Assembly (NCBI GenBank): GCA_022478985.1
Contig: JAKSZP010009276.1
Span: 158,002 to 222,001 of the forward strand
DNA from: Massospora cicadina
Lineage: Eukaryota > Entomophthoromycota > Entomophthoromycetes > Entomophthorales > Entomophthoraceae
Length of the DNA stretch: 64,000 nt
Direction: 5' to 3'
In this document: positions 10,696 through 22,385 of the stretch, piece after piece
Layout of the letters: the number at the start of each line of letters is the position of its first letter
Numbering within the stretch: the stretch's first letter is position 1
Notes under the pieces: model-generated
What the model was told of the DNA's origin: nothing
Seen by the model: the letters and a program-made list of their open reading frames with translations, nothing else
The model's database searches: none
Made by a program: the position numbers and the translations under genes

Positions 10696-12230
10696 TCAGG
10701 AAGATCTGCTACAGTCTTGTTGCTCATGACAGAATCACAATAGTTATATTAGCGGATAAAGGCAGAGAGCCAGTGCGTTGGGGCATCAGCATGGTGGGAT
10801 GGATTTGGGTGAAATATTGGTTACCTTTGACAAGATCATCTTGGAAGACAGCCTCAAGTAAATCTGTGACATGATGTTCAGTTTAAAGGTGGACATCTGG
10901 GAGTTGGGCCAAATTGGTTAAATTTTGTCAGGTGATTTTAGCAGATGGATTGAATGCTGTTAGTTTTGCAACAAGCAATACAGCGTCTAGGGCATCATCA
11001 TACAATCTTATGATTGCTTCCTGTGCTGCTTTGGGAAATTAGTAGGGAAGATGATTGTGATCAGCCGTTTATGGAATTAAGTGACTGATTGGGCCACTTC
11101 TTTATGGAGGTGGTGGCAATAGGGTGAGGCATTGCTGCTAATGTGAGCTGGTGGTCACTTTGGTATGGGATGGCATTGGGTTTAAAAGAAAAGCGTCTGG
11201 GCGAGAGGGTTTTGTCAAACTCCAAATTTACTAAATTTGGCCCATTCATAATAATCTGGGCCAAAAAGTTTCACCAGATTCCTTATTTGTGATAAGTTTA
11301 ACTGATTCATCAACCTCAGCCAATAGATCACAAGGGTTCTGGTTCACAAGAATAGTGGAGGTTGAATTTGGGTTGGTGGTTTTAGGCGAATGGGTGATTG
11401 GTTGCAAATGGTGGTCCAATCCTGACACAGACTGGTTGCGTTGAATTTTGGTGGGTGGATGCGGTCAGATGATTTGTTGGGGGCAGATTTATCACTCTGG
11501 CCCATCAAGCAAGAATGTTGGGTGGGAGGGCGCAAGAAAACGCCCCATTCAGATTCCGCTGAAAAGGGTTCAGAAGATGCATCATAGGAAGTGGCTTGGG
11601 GGCAGGATTTTTTTAAATGACTGAACCCAAAAAAGAGGGGACAAATTTGGCAACCTTTATCAACATGAGCCTAAAATAAATGCTCTGGCGCCGCTGCATA
11701 TGAGCATGGGGGAATTTATTGGGCTATGGCAGGATGGTGTGGGATTATGGTGGCAGTGGCATGAGGGGCAGCAAGGTGCTCTGCACCAAAGGGAACATTG
11801 AAGACGAGGTTGGGCTGAGTGCCATATGACAAAAGCCCAACCATCACCTGTTTATACATAATTTGTGTGTGAAGTGGTAAGGGAGGGATGCAAATGACAC
11901 CACCAGCGTGTTGTAAGAAGGGAAGCGAGTAAAGTAGTTGGAATGGGTGTATTTTTGTAAATTAGGGGAGACAAAGCCGCTGCTGCAGCATCCTCCTCAG
12001 TCTGGATAGCCTATGTCAAAATAGCCCTTAAAAGTGCAGAAATCAATAAAGCCAGCCGGTGCAAATGCAGTGGTGGAAAGTTTTATTATTGCTTTGTCAG
12101 CATATGGGAACAAACGCCTTTAGTCAACATAGAGAGGCAAAAACGATTATTGGAATGAGGGAGGGCGAGAGGATGGGGGCGTTCATTCCTATTTATAGAT
12201 AAAAACAGTCTTACAAATACATAAACCTTT
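10696..12230 (-). mobile_element. ORF1-only non-autonomous LINE relative, element A
   Basis: A minus-strand relative of element B (18.45-20.35 kb) and, in its N-terminal part, of the LINE ORF1 protein. Reading 5' to 3' on the minus strand: GFIDF...GYFDIG (compare SWINIGF of the LINE), an A-rich stretch, PEHLF, a stop and AHVDKG, a zinc-knuckle-like CQIC...GFSHLKKSC, a Q/P/T-rich linker, LLAEVD (LLAEID in B), and a C-terminal domain with DALDAVLLVAKL and FNPSAKIT. No reverse-transcriptase or endonuclease motif occurs. The 3' end appears to have been split off by LINE copy 1 and to continue below 5440. The 5' limit is approximate, and LINE copy 2 is inserted just beyond it. Confidence 0.6.
10740..12130 (-). 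pseudogene. ORF1-like protein of element A, broken
   Basis: A decayed coding region with the same domain order as element B. The longest clean minus-strand pieces are 11061-11264, 11246-11428 and 11344-11535. The knuckle keeps both N-terminal cysteines (CQIC) and the last Cys, with SH in place of GH. An in-frame TAG at 11671-11673 falls between HLF and AHV, at the same position as a TAG in B. In the LINE ORF1 this position is Trp (FWVTVD in copy 3) or Gln (FQVTPE in copy 1). C-terminal to the knuckle the protein differs from the LINE ORF1 and ends in a helical domain shared only with B. Confidence 0.55.
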
Positions 12231-12283
12231 TCCATAATTATTTTCCTCTAAGATACAACATATAGTACATTTTAGAACTTATA

Positions 12284-12299
12284 TTACAAATTTATAATA
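12284..12299. repeat. Target-site duplication, 3' side of LINE copy 2
   Basis: TTACAAATTTATAATA, repeated exactly at 17564-17579. Confidence 0.9.
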
Positions 12300-12421
12300 A
12301 ATTTTAAATTTATTACGGGGAAGGCCGACCATGGGACGGACACTTCCAATTTGACCCAAAAGAGACAAAACTTAGTAACAGGGAAGGCACCCCAGAGAAG
12401 CGATGCTATCTCTTGTTGCCA

Positions 12422-15400
12422 TCAGGAACGCCACTTATGGGGAGGGAGAGGGAACGTGTGAAGGGGCCGTAGCCACAACTGAACACTTGTGGAGGAAGGG
12501 GTCTGATTTGATAAACCAAACTGGGAACCAAGAGGAGACCAGCTGTTGGCGGCACGGTGGGAGGTATCCAAACATCCACGCTTGAAAGTGGTCCACCAAA
12601 TGAGACCAGAATCTGTGGACAGCTTCAGGGAGGGTGGGGGTGGAGCCTGCGATGGCATCCAAGACAATCGTGTGGATAGTCCACATGGCGATTGCTGCCA
12701 CCAGAGCACAGAGGGAGGGTGGAAGGGGGAGGCCATTGATAAAGCAAACATATTTCTTGACAGACTGAAGGGATGTGTTTGATCCTGGCCCAGCAGACGT
12801 TGAACTTCGCGCCTTATCACTTTAAAGGTGGGGCACTTCTCCAGGCGGTGGAATAGCGTTCCATACTGGCCACATACGACACAGGATGAGTGTAAAGCGT
12901 TAGAGCGCTCAGCTGTACGATACACCCGCCTCAGGCAGCGCCACACATGGGAGCGGACTTGAGGCTGCAACAGATGATGGTGTGCGTATTTCCAGATAGT
13001 TTTTTGGGTCTCAATGGAGTAAGGGATGTCCATCATGTCCAGGTAGTCCACCCTGGATAGGACATGGGGCCGTGTGGGGATCACGCCATCTTGGATGGGT
13101 AGCCCCTGTACCTCTTGTGTGAACTGAGGAGAGGGGCAGCCTATCTGGGCTGTGTGTCCGCTAAAACAAATTCTCCACTCAGCGCTCCACATGGAGAGGA
13201 GGATTCATTTGTAGTGGGTTTTAGTCCCGTGAGGACCTGTGGCCGATGGGTGTGAAGCCAGGTATCTCATCAGGGAGTGGGGGTTCGATGGATTGTTGAG
13301 GCCCAAGGCGCGGGAGAAGTTGGAGCGGGCTGCGCGGGACCAGTGTTGGGATGGGAGCGTAGGGGTGGTGACAGCCGCAATCCAGGTACCCAAGATCTTG
13401 GCAGCATGGGCTCTGAAGTCAAGCAGGCCCATGCCACCATGATGATAAGGGCCAAACATGACCTCTAGCCGTACTGGTGGAGGGCGGCCTGACCAAAGCC
13501 ATCCTTGCAGCAGGGCATACAAGGATTTGAAGAAGCTTGGGGAGAAGGGGATGGCGTGGGCTCCAAACCAGACTTTAGAGGAGCATAGAGTTGGCTAAAA
13601 CAACCCTGCCAGTAATGGAAGTAGGGTGGGCTCTGAGGGAGGCGATGCGCTTCGTCACGTTGTCTAGAATATGACTCTCATTACTGCTGATGCATACCCG
13701 CCTGCCTCCACCCACACGCCCAGATGGCGGACCGGCTCTATGGTAGGGCGTGGCATGAAGGGGAGCACCAGTGGGGCAGTGTGGGGTGAGCTGGGAGGGC
13801 GAGCACGTGTGCGAGCAGATGGGCCAGTCTGGGCACTGATTGCAGGGGCCCAGCAGTTTTGAGACTGACCAAGGAGGATGATTTTGGTTTTGGAAGCGTT
13901 TAGTGCAGCATTACTTACCCAGGAATACTCCTGGAAAAGAGCTTCAAGTGCGCGTGCATCTTATTATTAGACACCCCAACCACACAGTCATCTGAAAACG
14001 CCATCATCTTGACTGGGGCTTGGCCTGGCACATGGACCCCAGTGAGTTGAGCATTCACGTTTCGAAGTAGTGGGTCAAGGCTGAAGTTGTATAAGAGTGG
14101 GCTAAGGGGGTCCCCTTGTCGCAAGCCCCTTTGAGGGTGGACTACTTCCATTAGGAAGCCAGGGCCACATACTGCCATTGTTGCGGATTCCGTGAGCAGC
14201 ATCACCCAGTTGATGAAGCGAGGGGTAAGTGGAATTGGTGGAGGAAGGCCCTGAGGTATTCCCAGTTTACTCTATCATAGGCCTTCTGTTGGTCCAAGAA
14301 TACAAGTGTCCTAGATGCTGTGGACTGGCATGCATTAGCCACAGAGTGCACGTTGTCCCAAATTGACCTTTTTGGTATGAAACTGAATTGTTCTGTGGAG
14401 ACAGTTGCAGATGCTACAATCCCTAAATGGTTAGCCATGATTTTTGTTGAAAATTCTGTATCCGTGTTAGTTAAAGAAATGGGGCGCCAGTTGGCTAAGT
14501 CTAGATTGTCCCCTTTCTTAAAGAGTGTGACAGTAAAGGCCTCTTGTCCTCCTGGTAGGAGGCGCGTTTCCAAAAGGCTCTGGTTGAGTGAGGCAAGCAG
14601 TAGTGGGGATATATATTTGAAGTACTTATTATAAAATTCATATGGAATGCCATCTGGGCCTGGGCATTTCCAGTTTGGTGCACCACGGATGGCTGTCCAT
14701 AATTTGTTCGGAGTAATCAAATTCATTATTTCTGGGTATGGGGAAATGGTGCAGATGTGGGCTCGGTTGAGAAATTCTGCCACTTTGGCCAGCTGAATTG
14801 GATCAGATTGGTATAACTTGGAGTAATACTTCTGTGTTTTGATTGCCACTTCAGCTGGCGTATCTGCGATGGAATCAACTGATCTTTGCACCTGTGTGCA
14901 GGCCACGCTCTGGCATAGTGCAAAAAAAAATTTTAAGAAAATATGCAGTGCACTTGTCACCATTTGTAATGCGTTTGGCCCTGTACTAAACACAAACCTG
15001 ATGTTTGTGTTGCCTTTTGAGCGCATTGAGGTGAGCAGCTGCCTCCGCCCACTTCCATCCCCATGCAGAGCTGTATCCTGTAACTGGGATGCTGGACTCC
15101 AGGTGTGCCAACTCTGCCAGAGCGCACAAAATGACAGCCGATGTGGCTCATGAGCATCTGGAGGAGAGGTGGCGAGAGTGGCGGATGGTATCCTCTTTGA
15201 AGGTTGCCCATGTGGAGATGGGGTCTGCGCAAAACGGTGCAACAAACTCTTTTGCCAAAGTTGCTGATTCCACCCAAGTGGAAAATCCTGGTGACGCGAG
15301 TTTGGGGGGCGGAGTTTGCACCAATGTGGGGCCTTAGCCACTGTGACAGGTAGGTAGTAGGTTATTGATACCAGTTGGTGGTCGGAGAATTCCATTTTTG

Positions 15401-16053
15401 TTGTTTTAAAGTGGGAAAGATGGGGTTGGAATTTCGCTGGCGTAAGGATAAGGTCAATGTGGGACATGGACCTTAATTGGCCATTGTGGATGAGGGGGCG
15501 CGTCATGTTTTTGAGCAGCGGGGCTTGCCGCAGCAGCGCATCCATTAACCCAAGGGTGGCCTTTAGAACGTGAAGTTCTACGTGACCCTGGGGGGTGTGG
15601 GAGGAGGAAGGCCAATGGTCCGTTGGTGTGTTTAGCCAACAGTTCATGTCGCCAGCTACAAAAGGGTCTGGGGGTAGCGTGAGGGATTTGACCAATAAGA
15701 AAAATTCCTGATGCTCTCGTGCATAGTTTGGGGCATAAATGTTGATGATAGCGTGCGCCATGTCAGCCCATGAGAAAGTAACAATGAGGACTCAGCCATT
15801 GAGGAAGGTTTCCGACAATAAAAATTTGAAGAAATTGTTTCTCTGAACTAGCACCCCACAGTGCTCTTACCAAAAGGATAGGGATGGGAGGAGCATGGTT
15901 TTCCAAGCTTCCTCGGAACCTCATGGACAGTGGGACTCCTGGATGACCAGGATATCCACGGGTAAATTTTGTTGTATAAAGCTCAGTTTCCTAGCCCAGG
16001 ACGGCGAGGCCTTGAGTCCAGTTATATTCAACGTCCCTAAAGTGAAGGTTTCC
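12422..16053 (-). pseudogene. LINE copy 2 ORF2: endonuclease and reverse transcriptase, broken
   Basis: The best piece is a 519-codon open stretch, 15761-14202, that runs from the endonuclease (NIYAPN, GDMNCW, HIDLIL, FSDHQLV) through RT (KCPGPDGIPYEFY, NLDLANWRPI, FLDQQKAYDRV). The next frame (14205-13915) holds RGLRQGDPLSPLLYNF and AFSDDC, where Ala of the usual FADD is Ser while both Asp remain. The C-terminal part (13522-13205, 13192-12422) carries the CX2CX6HX4C motif CVVCGQYGTLFHRLEKC. The endonuclease start (16053-15770) has three in-frame stops, two of which are Arg codons in copy 3 (CGA to TGA). Confidence 0.9.
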
Positions 16054-16064
16054 CCCATTGCACC

Positions 16065-17440
16065 TTAAGTGAGAGGAGGTGGGCACCTGGACCCACTAGC
16101 CTCCTCTAGATCCCCACAGGCCTTCACAGCAGCGCGGGTGTTTGCAGCAATGCTATCAGTAGTTTTGTTGATTTTAGCAGAAAAGTTCACATTGGCTTTT
16201 GCCTTCACTTTTTGTTTCCCCGACGTTGGACAAATTTTTTGTGGTGCAGATGAGTTCAGTGCACCGTTGAGTGGGTCAAAAAAAATTTTCAGGTAGGATG
16301 GCCTCAAGTTGGTTTCAACTGGAGCTTGGTTGCAAAGATTGGGTAAGATTGAATCCCCCATCGGATCCTCAGATTGGGTGGCCCAATTGTTATGGGCTTC
16401 CCAATCTGATTGGTTGATGGATTCCCAAGTTGCTTCCGCTGCAAAGGTTTTGATGTCCTCCTGGAGTTGGGAGTGTGGGATAGTAGTGGTGACTTTGGCC
16501 GCTTCCTTGGACGCGGCACTGCGGGCCTGCTTGGCCTTCTTCCGCTCTTGTGGAGAAATAGGCTTTACCAGTAGGTAGCAGCCTTGTGCTCCCCACAGGA
16601 AAGCCTCTTTGTTGCTTGCAGTTGGTTCATAGTGCACCTCTCCGCTGGCCATGGCTGCTGAGGGGTGCTCTTGGAATGTGACGCCCTCCTTGGTGGGGCA
16701 TGCATGTGCCTTATGGCCGAATGCATCACAGTGGGTGCAGATGGGGGCGCGCTGTCCACGGTTACCCAGAAAGGGTGGGTGGTATGCCCTTCAATATTAA
16801 TAAAAGTGGAGTGCAGGATCTGGTTTAGGTCCTTTGCAATCTCCTCAGTTGGGGTTAGAACTGCAATGGCTTTGCCAGTGCACAGGTGTGGCATCAGCAT
16901 AAAACGTTGCATCTTGAAAGATTGTATTTTGCTGTAGATGGTGAGACCATCTTTCAGGTGTTGCTCAAAATGTCACGTTTTACCGTAGTAGGCAAAAAGT
17001 CAAACGTGAGGAAATTTGGTTGGATTTTGTCCATCTGGTGCATTTGGTTTTGACGACCCATTGCCCTTCAGGGAGGTTGATCACTATGCGCACCGCAGCA
17101 GCCTTGTCTGCTGCCTCCTTGTTTTTGAACCTAGGTCCAGCCAACCGTGTGACATGGAGTGAGGTGCAACGTACACCGCAGTTGGGAAAAAGTGTGCACA
17201 TCCCCACAAAATTTTTCCCATAAAGCCGTTTGTTGGATGTCCAGAAACATGCAGACTCTGTATTCCACCAATGAAAGTGGCTGGGAGTGCGGCATGTTGA
17301 TGTACTGGTTGCATCATGCTTGCCAAGCGAGGATTTCTGGGGAAATAGTGACCGCCAGTTTTTTAAAAAAATTCTATTCCGCCAGTTTCTCTGAGGCGTT
17401 TTTGAACGTTTGAGGCCGCGGGCCTACCACCTGCTCCTCT
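16065..17440 (-). pseudogene. LINE copy 2 ORF1, broken
   Basis: ORF1 in pieces: 17326-17084, 17207-16980, 16912-16565 and 16652-16065. Shared blocks with copy 3 include RFMLMPHLCTGKAIAVL and HPFWVTVDSAPP. A frame shift right after DSAPP destroys the reading of the CCHC knuckle. The tail (MASGEVHYEPTAS..., WGAQGCYLLVKPIS, an A/K-rich helix, SQLQEDI) is open for 195 codons and continuous with the frame upstream of the shift, unlike the split seen in copy 1. Confidence 0.85.
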
Positions 17441-17563
17441 TACCTTACTTGCCCAACTGCTCCCTGACATGGGCGCAGACTAATCTCCTCTGTGAGATTA
17501 TCAAACTAGATTCAGACTTGAATTGAATAGGCTGCAAAAGCGATTGCAACGAGAGAGGAAAGT

Positions 17564-17579
17564 TTACAAATTTATAATA
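17564..17579. repeat. Target-site duplication, 5' side of LINE copy 2
   Basis: TTACAAATTTATAATA, identical to 12284-12299. Confidence 0.9.
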
Positions 17580-18440
17580 TAAGATTTTAATTATAGAGAT
17601 AGTAACTAAGGAATAAAAAAGTATTTTTAAAGAAGCATGGATACTAAAATATTTGATAAAATCCCATATTTATCTATATTAATGACTACTTTTAGTCTGA
17701 GATACATATCATATACCTATGTTTATAAAATGCCAAAATCAATAACATTAAAGCATGTAAAGAAATTAAAAGTATGGTTAGGTAGTATATAACAAGTTCT
17801 TTGTTTAAACATGAAAATCTAACTAATACTACTATAATTTGTTTGCCATGTTGTTTTATCTTAGTGTTTTATTAGATTTAACATAAATTAAACATGTTCA
17901 GAAAATAGTTGGTTTATTATAAATATCTGTAATTGGTAGAAATATATGATATTTTAGATAAGTATAAAGTATACTATAAAATTATCATAGGTTTTATCAC
18001 TGTTAGTAGGGCTTTATCACTCAAAAAACTAAATTGTTGCTGTGTCCAAAAATTAGTATAAAATAGAATGTAAGTATCATAGGCTCTTATGTATATGAAT
18101 AAAGCTTTATTTTTGAAAATTAAAAATGTTTATGTGCTTCTCAGATATACATATATCTTTTTTAAAACATTGTTATCAAGTTATGAACACTTTTGGACTA
18201 AACAATTAATTATCTTAGCTTATGATTATAACTAGCGTTTCACCAACTTATTAAAATAAAGAATTCATACTTGTTTTACTATCTGTGGATTAAATCCTTT
18301 TAGTCCTTTCATAATAAAAAGCAAAAAAAATCAGATGCTTAATAGTATAGATAAAATTTTAAATAATAAACACTTCTCTTTCCGCTCAGTGTAACTTTCT
18401 GAGCAAATTACACAATAAACAAGAAAGTATTTTGATCACC
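17580..18440. other. AT-rich stretch, no gene seen
   Basis: Strongly AT-rich with stops in all frames. No recognisable element. If LINE copy 2 is removed it joins the sequence left of 12284. Confidence 0.5.
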
Positions 18441-18741
18441 TATCATAGTTTTGCTCCAATGTCCTCAGATTCTCTGCCAGCTGCTCCAGTGTGGGGCAGC
18501 GGCAAAACTCTCCCACCATTTTCTGTCCAACAGGAAAATGTGCTTGAACTGGCTTGACCGGTCATTCCAAACCCATGGGACGATTCATTCCTCCCAAGGA
18601 CCTTGACGCCCACCTCGCTGTACCCAAGTAGCACCTCACTGCCCCCTGGTGCTTCCCTGGAGCAACATGCACTACAGCCTAAGGGTTGACCATGGGAAAC
18701 TCTTCCTATACCATGACTAAGCCATTATTGAAATGGCACAA

Positions 18742-20122
18742 ATGGTGATGAACTCCGCCAGATTCATAGATTTCCACCCCTATAAGTGGTATTTTGACCT
18801 TGGCTTCACCTGTGAAGCCAACGCCGCCACTGTGGCAACTGTGCCCCTGGTATTACAGGGTACCTTATTCCCACAATTTAGATCCAGCTCCCAGTGGACA
18901 TCACTTTAGTGGTACAGTTTGCTGGTTTTCCCACCCACCTCCCCCTGAGGTGCTCCACCAGGAGCTGATGGGCGGTTTGGCAGCCTATGGCTCCAACCCC
19001 ATCTTACAATTTGTGGGCCCAAATGGGGCCACGCGCCTCGCTGGGCCTTGGGCGTATGCCTCAATCAGCCCTAAATTTAGTAAAATTGCTGCATCAATTC
19101 CCCCTTACGCCATTATTCCTTCTGCCCCTGACCATCTGTTTTAGGCCCGCGTTGAGGGAGGGAGGATGATCTTTCCATCATGTTTCAAGTTGGGCCACTT
19201 GAAACACAAGTGCCCCTCCTTAGCCACTCTTGACAAATCAGATTACTTGTCTTCTGACCTCCAATCCGCTGCCCACCCCACACAAGTTCTGGCATGGGGT
19301 ATGATCCTACCTCCCCATCCCCCAAAACCTGAGGCTGCAGCTGTACTTGCAGCCACCAATCAGCCTCCTCCTCACCCCAGTGCCACAAACACTACATCCA
19401 ATCAAGCACAGGATTTGACCTCAGTTCAATCCCATGCATCCTCCAATGAGCCAACCAAACTTCAACCATATGCCGATTTCCCAATTCAATTTAACCAGAA
19501 CCCATGGGAGTTATTGGCTGAAATTGACAGATCAGGTAAGCTCGTTGAAGAACCATCTCTGCAAATTGAGCGGTTTGTTAATGTAGAATGGGACGCCAAA
19601 TACCCCCTCATCTATATACACCACAACCAAATTCTGAATCATTTTGCAGTGATCATCAGCTTGCAGTTGAAGCAGCTTCAACACCAGATTGTTGTCCCCT
19701 CCACAAAGCTGTCACCAAATCAGTGGCTATGCTCACAGGAGGTATTCCCCCTCCTGTTATCCCCTCAACCCTCACCCCAAAATTAAAATTACGGTGGATC
19801 TTTTTTTAGTACTAGATAATCCCAAAAAATTACAGTGGATCAGCTACACAAAAATGTTAACAAAGTTATCCAGAACGTGGTAATTGTAGCATCAAATCCT
19901 AAAGCTAAGATTACCCAAACCAACATCTCCACATTTGTTAAATTCCCAGATGCCTGCATTAAAGCCAAAAAAGCTTTAGCTGAATATATCAGTACCATTT
20001 TCTTAGCTGGCAATTTCTATGAAATACCAATCATTAGTGATATTGAACCATATGCCGCCGATGCCCTGATAACCTTTTTTGTCTGCCTTTACATGCACTC
20101 TGCTCTGGCAGAAGGAAGCTGA
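18742..20122 (+). pseudogene. ORF1-like protein of element B, broken
   Basis: Domain order: SARFIDFHPYKWYFDLGF...ANAATVA (compare SWINIGFETANEADAAA of LINE ORF1), EVLHQELMGGLAAYGSN (compare KVIEEELRKGLVAYGEI), PDHLF, an in-frame TAG (19142-19144), ARVEGG, and a degenerate knuckle FPSCFKLGHLKHKC whose first Cys is Phe. Then follow a P/H/T/Q-rich linker (19260-19480), NQNPWELLAEIDRSGKL (about 19497), and a C-terminal domain with NVVIVASNPKAKITQ (about 19876) and DIEPYAADALITFF (about 20040). The C-terminal domain matches element A but not the LINEs. The open piece 19166-19786 is 206 codons. A 27 bp micro-insertion at 19801 interrupts the frame. Confidence 0.6.
19801..19827 (-). mobile_element. 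Micro-insertion 1 of SINE-like family (27 bp)
   Basis: On the minus strand it reads TTTTGGGATTATCTAGTACT and then AAAAAAA. It is flanked by AATTACGGTGGATC (19787-19800) and AATTACAGTGGATC (19828-19841), a 14 bp duplication with one difference. The 3' sequence is the same as in the insertions at 23108, 40422, 54763 and 54822. It sits inside element B, so it is younger than B. Confidence 0.75.
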
Positions 20123-20349
20123 TGCCAAATATGAGCCTCCTGATCCCCCTCTCCTTCCATCATGGAGGGATAAGCAGTTTCCGCTGCCCACCTGGTTGGT
20201 TGTTTTCATTTGAAGTGTTTCATTCAATCTGCTCATTTGGGTGCTTTGTTTTTACCAATTAGTTACATTAGTTTTTAGTTTTAATTTTTAGTTTCAGTAA
20301 TGTCCATCTCCTGGTTGGCTTACCTCAAATAAGTTAAATCTTAAATAGT

Positions 20350-20872
20350 TTTAAAATTATGGTTTTCATAAGCTCATTTTTACTTTTCTTTGTTGGAGAG
20401 CTTTGATACATAAAAAATTTAGCGGTAATAATGAACTTTTTTATAAAGACTCTGAATTCTTATTATGATTATTAGTTTAAATGGCTTCAATATTAAGTTG
20501 TATGGAGGGAGATTATAAAAGATCTGATATCATGAATAAATTTTTCTAAATTACCCTTTTAGACATGCAAGATTTAATACAAGATGTGGTCTAGTCTAGT
20601 TTTTTGTCAGTTAAAATCTTTATCATTTATATTATATTTGAGTTCTTGGTGGAAAACAGGTTACTTTGTTTTTATAAATTAGGTTGCTACGGTCTTATGC
20701 TTAAGATGGGCCTTAGTTTTTCTAGGTAGGTCACGTATTTGTGATTGAAAAAATGAAAGTGAAATGCCCTAAGAACAGCCGTTTATTAGTAATAATCTTA
20801 TTGGGAAGTCATTTAGATATTATTATACATAGTATCTTCAGTTAAAATATCAGATGTTGCCTTCTATAGTAG
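20350..20872. other. AT-rich stretch, no gene seen
   Basis: No recognisable coding or repeat signal. Confidence 0.45.
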
Positions 20873-20881
20873 GCTATTAAT

Positions 20882-21707
20882 CTTTGAGCTTTAAAAGCCC
20901 AAAGCGGCTCCTAGTAAAGGCAACTATTGTGGGATGAAGGCCTGGGGCACTTCCCCCACCACACTAGTGCTGCGCAAATCTAAGCACCACTGAAAATGTG
21001 GGATGACCGCAATTGGGAGTAGCTCACACTGTACCCTAAACTGACATATGCCGCTCTGTTTATGTACTGGGCAGCTCATCTGCACCAGCCAGGACAGGCG
21101 GTATGCCCTCATCCACCTTTCAGGGTACAAGACCTGATGACCCCCAAGTTTAAGGCCTCTGAGGGGGGACAAGCCAAAGCCCTCCCCTTTATCACCTACT
21201 TATTTAGTGGAGTTATGCTCTCCGGCCCCTTTTTGTCCAGGAAGCCTTGGAGTCCTTTCAAATCTGCTATTAATTTCCTGCATGATCTGTTTTGCCACCA
21301 GCCAGCTCATGCTGACCAAACTGGCAGCTAGACGAGCTTCAGGCCAACTTGGCAAACTATGGCATTTATTGTAGGCAGGCGCACCAAAGCGCAGTTAACC
21401 AGGATTGCCCCTCCCTTGTCTTGAGGTCCACACCTGTGCAACCCCAGCTCGTGAGGAGGCCATTTGACAGGCCTTTCCCAACCTGTACCCCCTTTCTTCC
21501 CATATTTTTCCCTCAGGGAGTGGTAGACACCCTCAAGAACAGGTCAGCACAGTCATCACTAACATATCGCACTTCTTTCAGGCCACTAAAGGATCTAACC
21601 AACGTGCCTCTTTAGGTTCTGGTGTTATCTACTCACCCATGTTTCCAAAGGCTTTCCACAGTTGTGCCCTGTGGAGGCCCCAGCTTACCCTAACTAGCTC
21701 ACCGTAA
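20882..21707 (+). other. GC-richer island flanked by 9 bp direct repeats
   Basis: An 826 bp block that is clearly richer in G and C than both flanks and has two overlapping plus-strand open stretches (21062-21331 and 21349-21615, 89 and 88 codons) of no recognisable family. It is bracketed by GCTATTAAT at 20873-20881 and 21708-21716. Near its end CCCCAGCTTACCCTAA weakly recalls the LINE tail (GGTCAGCTTACCTTGG). It may be another decayed non-autonomous insertion. The evidence is thin. Confidence 0.3.
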
Positions 21708-21716
21708 GCTATTAAT

Positions 21717-22385
21717 AGTGATGTTTTTCAGAATAACAATGGCTCTGTTAAATAAAGATTATCTTTTCCTGATTGTGTGAGTTGAATTAGCTAGGAACTG
21801 ATCTGAGTAGCCTCAAACCAAAAATAGAATTTAGAATCAAAAAACACTTCTCTAAATTCATGTCAAAGGGGAAAATAGGATAAAATTAATATTCAATAAA
21901 TTTTGCTCGCAACAGTTTCTTTAACTATGTCTGATATGAAAAATTGAACTCAGTCAAATGGATCATATAGTAAGTTTACTTTCAAAAATATTTAGGTTGT
22001 TTAGTCAACGTCATGAAAAATGTGATATAAAATGTACAGTTATGTTCAGTAAATAAGGTTTTATAAGTAGCCAATGTAAGTTATTCCTGTTTTAGCAATA
22101 TAGTGGAAACAGTGATTATAATGCATGTTAATAGATTCAGGTTATAATTCTAATAAGTGCATGCATCTGAGATATCCCTTAATATCTTAATGAATTGTCA
22201 AAGGTTGATGGATAATAGAGTTAAAAAACTCCTGTAGACAGTAGTGCCATCTAGACAGCCTAACATTGGAGTCTCTCTTTTGTTGTTTCATTATAAGGAA
22301 GCATGACATTAATTACTAAACTGTATCTTGCATAGGTACTATTTTATATGTTTATTTGCTTTAGATATATAAACTCTAATTAATT
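21717..22385. other. AT-rich stretch, no gene seen
   Basis: No recognisable coding or repeat signal. Confidence 0.4.

Larger units (their letters stand above)
12300..17563 (-). mobile_element. LINE copy 2
   Basis: A full-length minus-strand LINE of 5264 bp, bracketed by perfect 16 bp duplications. It is much closer to copy 3 than to copy 1: long stretches including both UTRs match copy 3 almost base for base. Its 5' UTR (minus strand from 17563) begins AACTTTCCTCTCTCGTTGC. Its 3' tail reads GTCCCATGGTCGGCCTTCC then AATAAATTTAAAA, which is the LINE tail shared with copy 1, copy 3 and element B. ORF1 and ORF2 are both broken. Confidence 0.92.
18450..20345 (+). mobile_element. ORF1-only non-autonomous LINE relative, element B
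   Basis: About 1.9 kb on the plus strand. It encodes an ORF1-like protein and nothing resembling endonuclease or RT. It ends with the LINE tail: AGTTTCAGTAATGTCC...CCTGGTTGGCTTACCTC then AAATAAGTTAAAT, against AGTTTCA...GTAATGTCTGTCCCC, TGGTCAGCTTACCTTGG and TTAAATAAA of LINE copy 1. A shared 3' tail is what a partner mobilised by the LINE reverse transcriptase should have. This layout recalls mammalian HAL1 (half-L1) elements. The exact 5' end and a target-site duplication were not resolved; CTTAA...TAGT...AAAATT occurs imperfectly near both 18336 and 20338. Confidence 0.65.
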
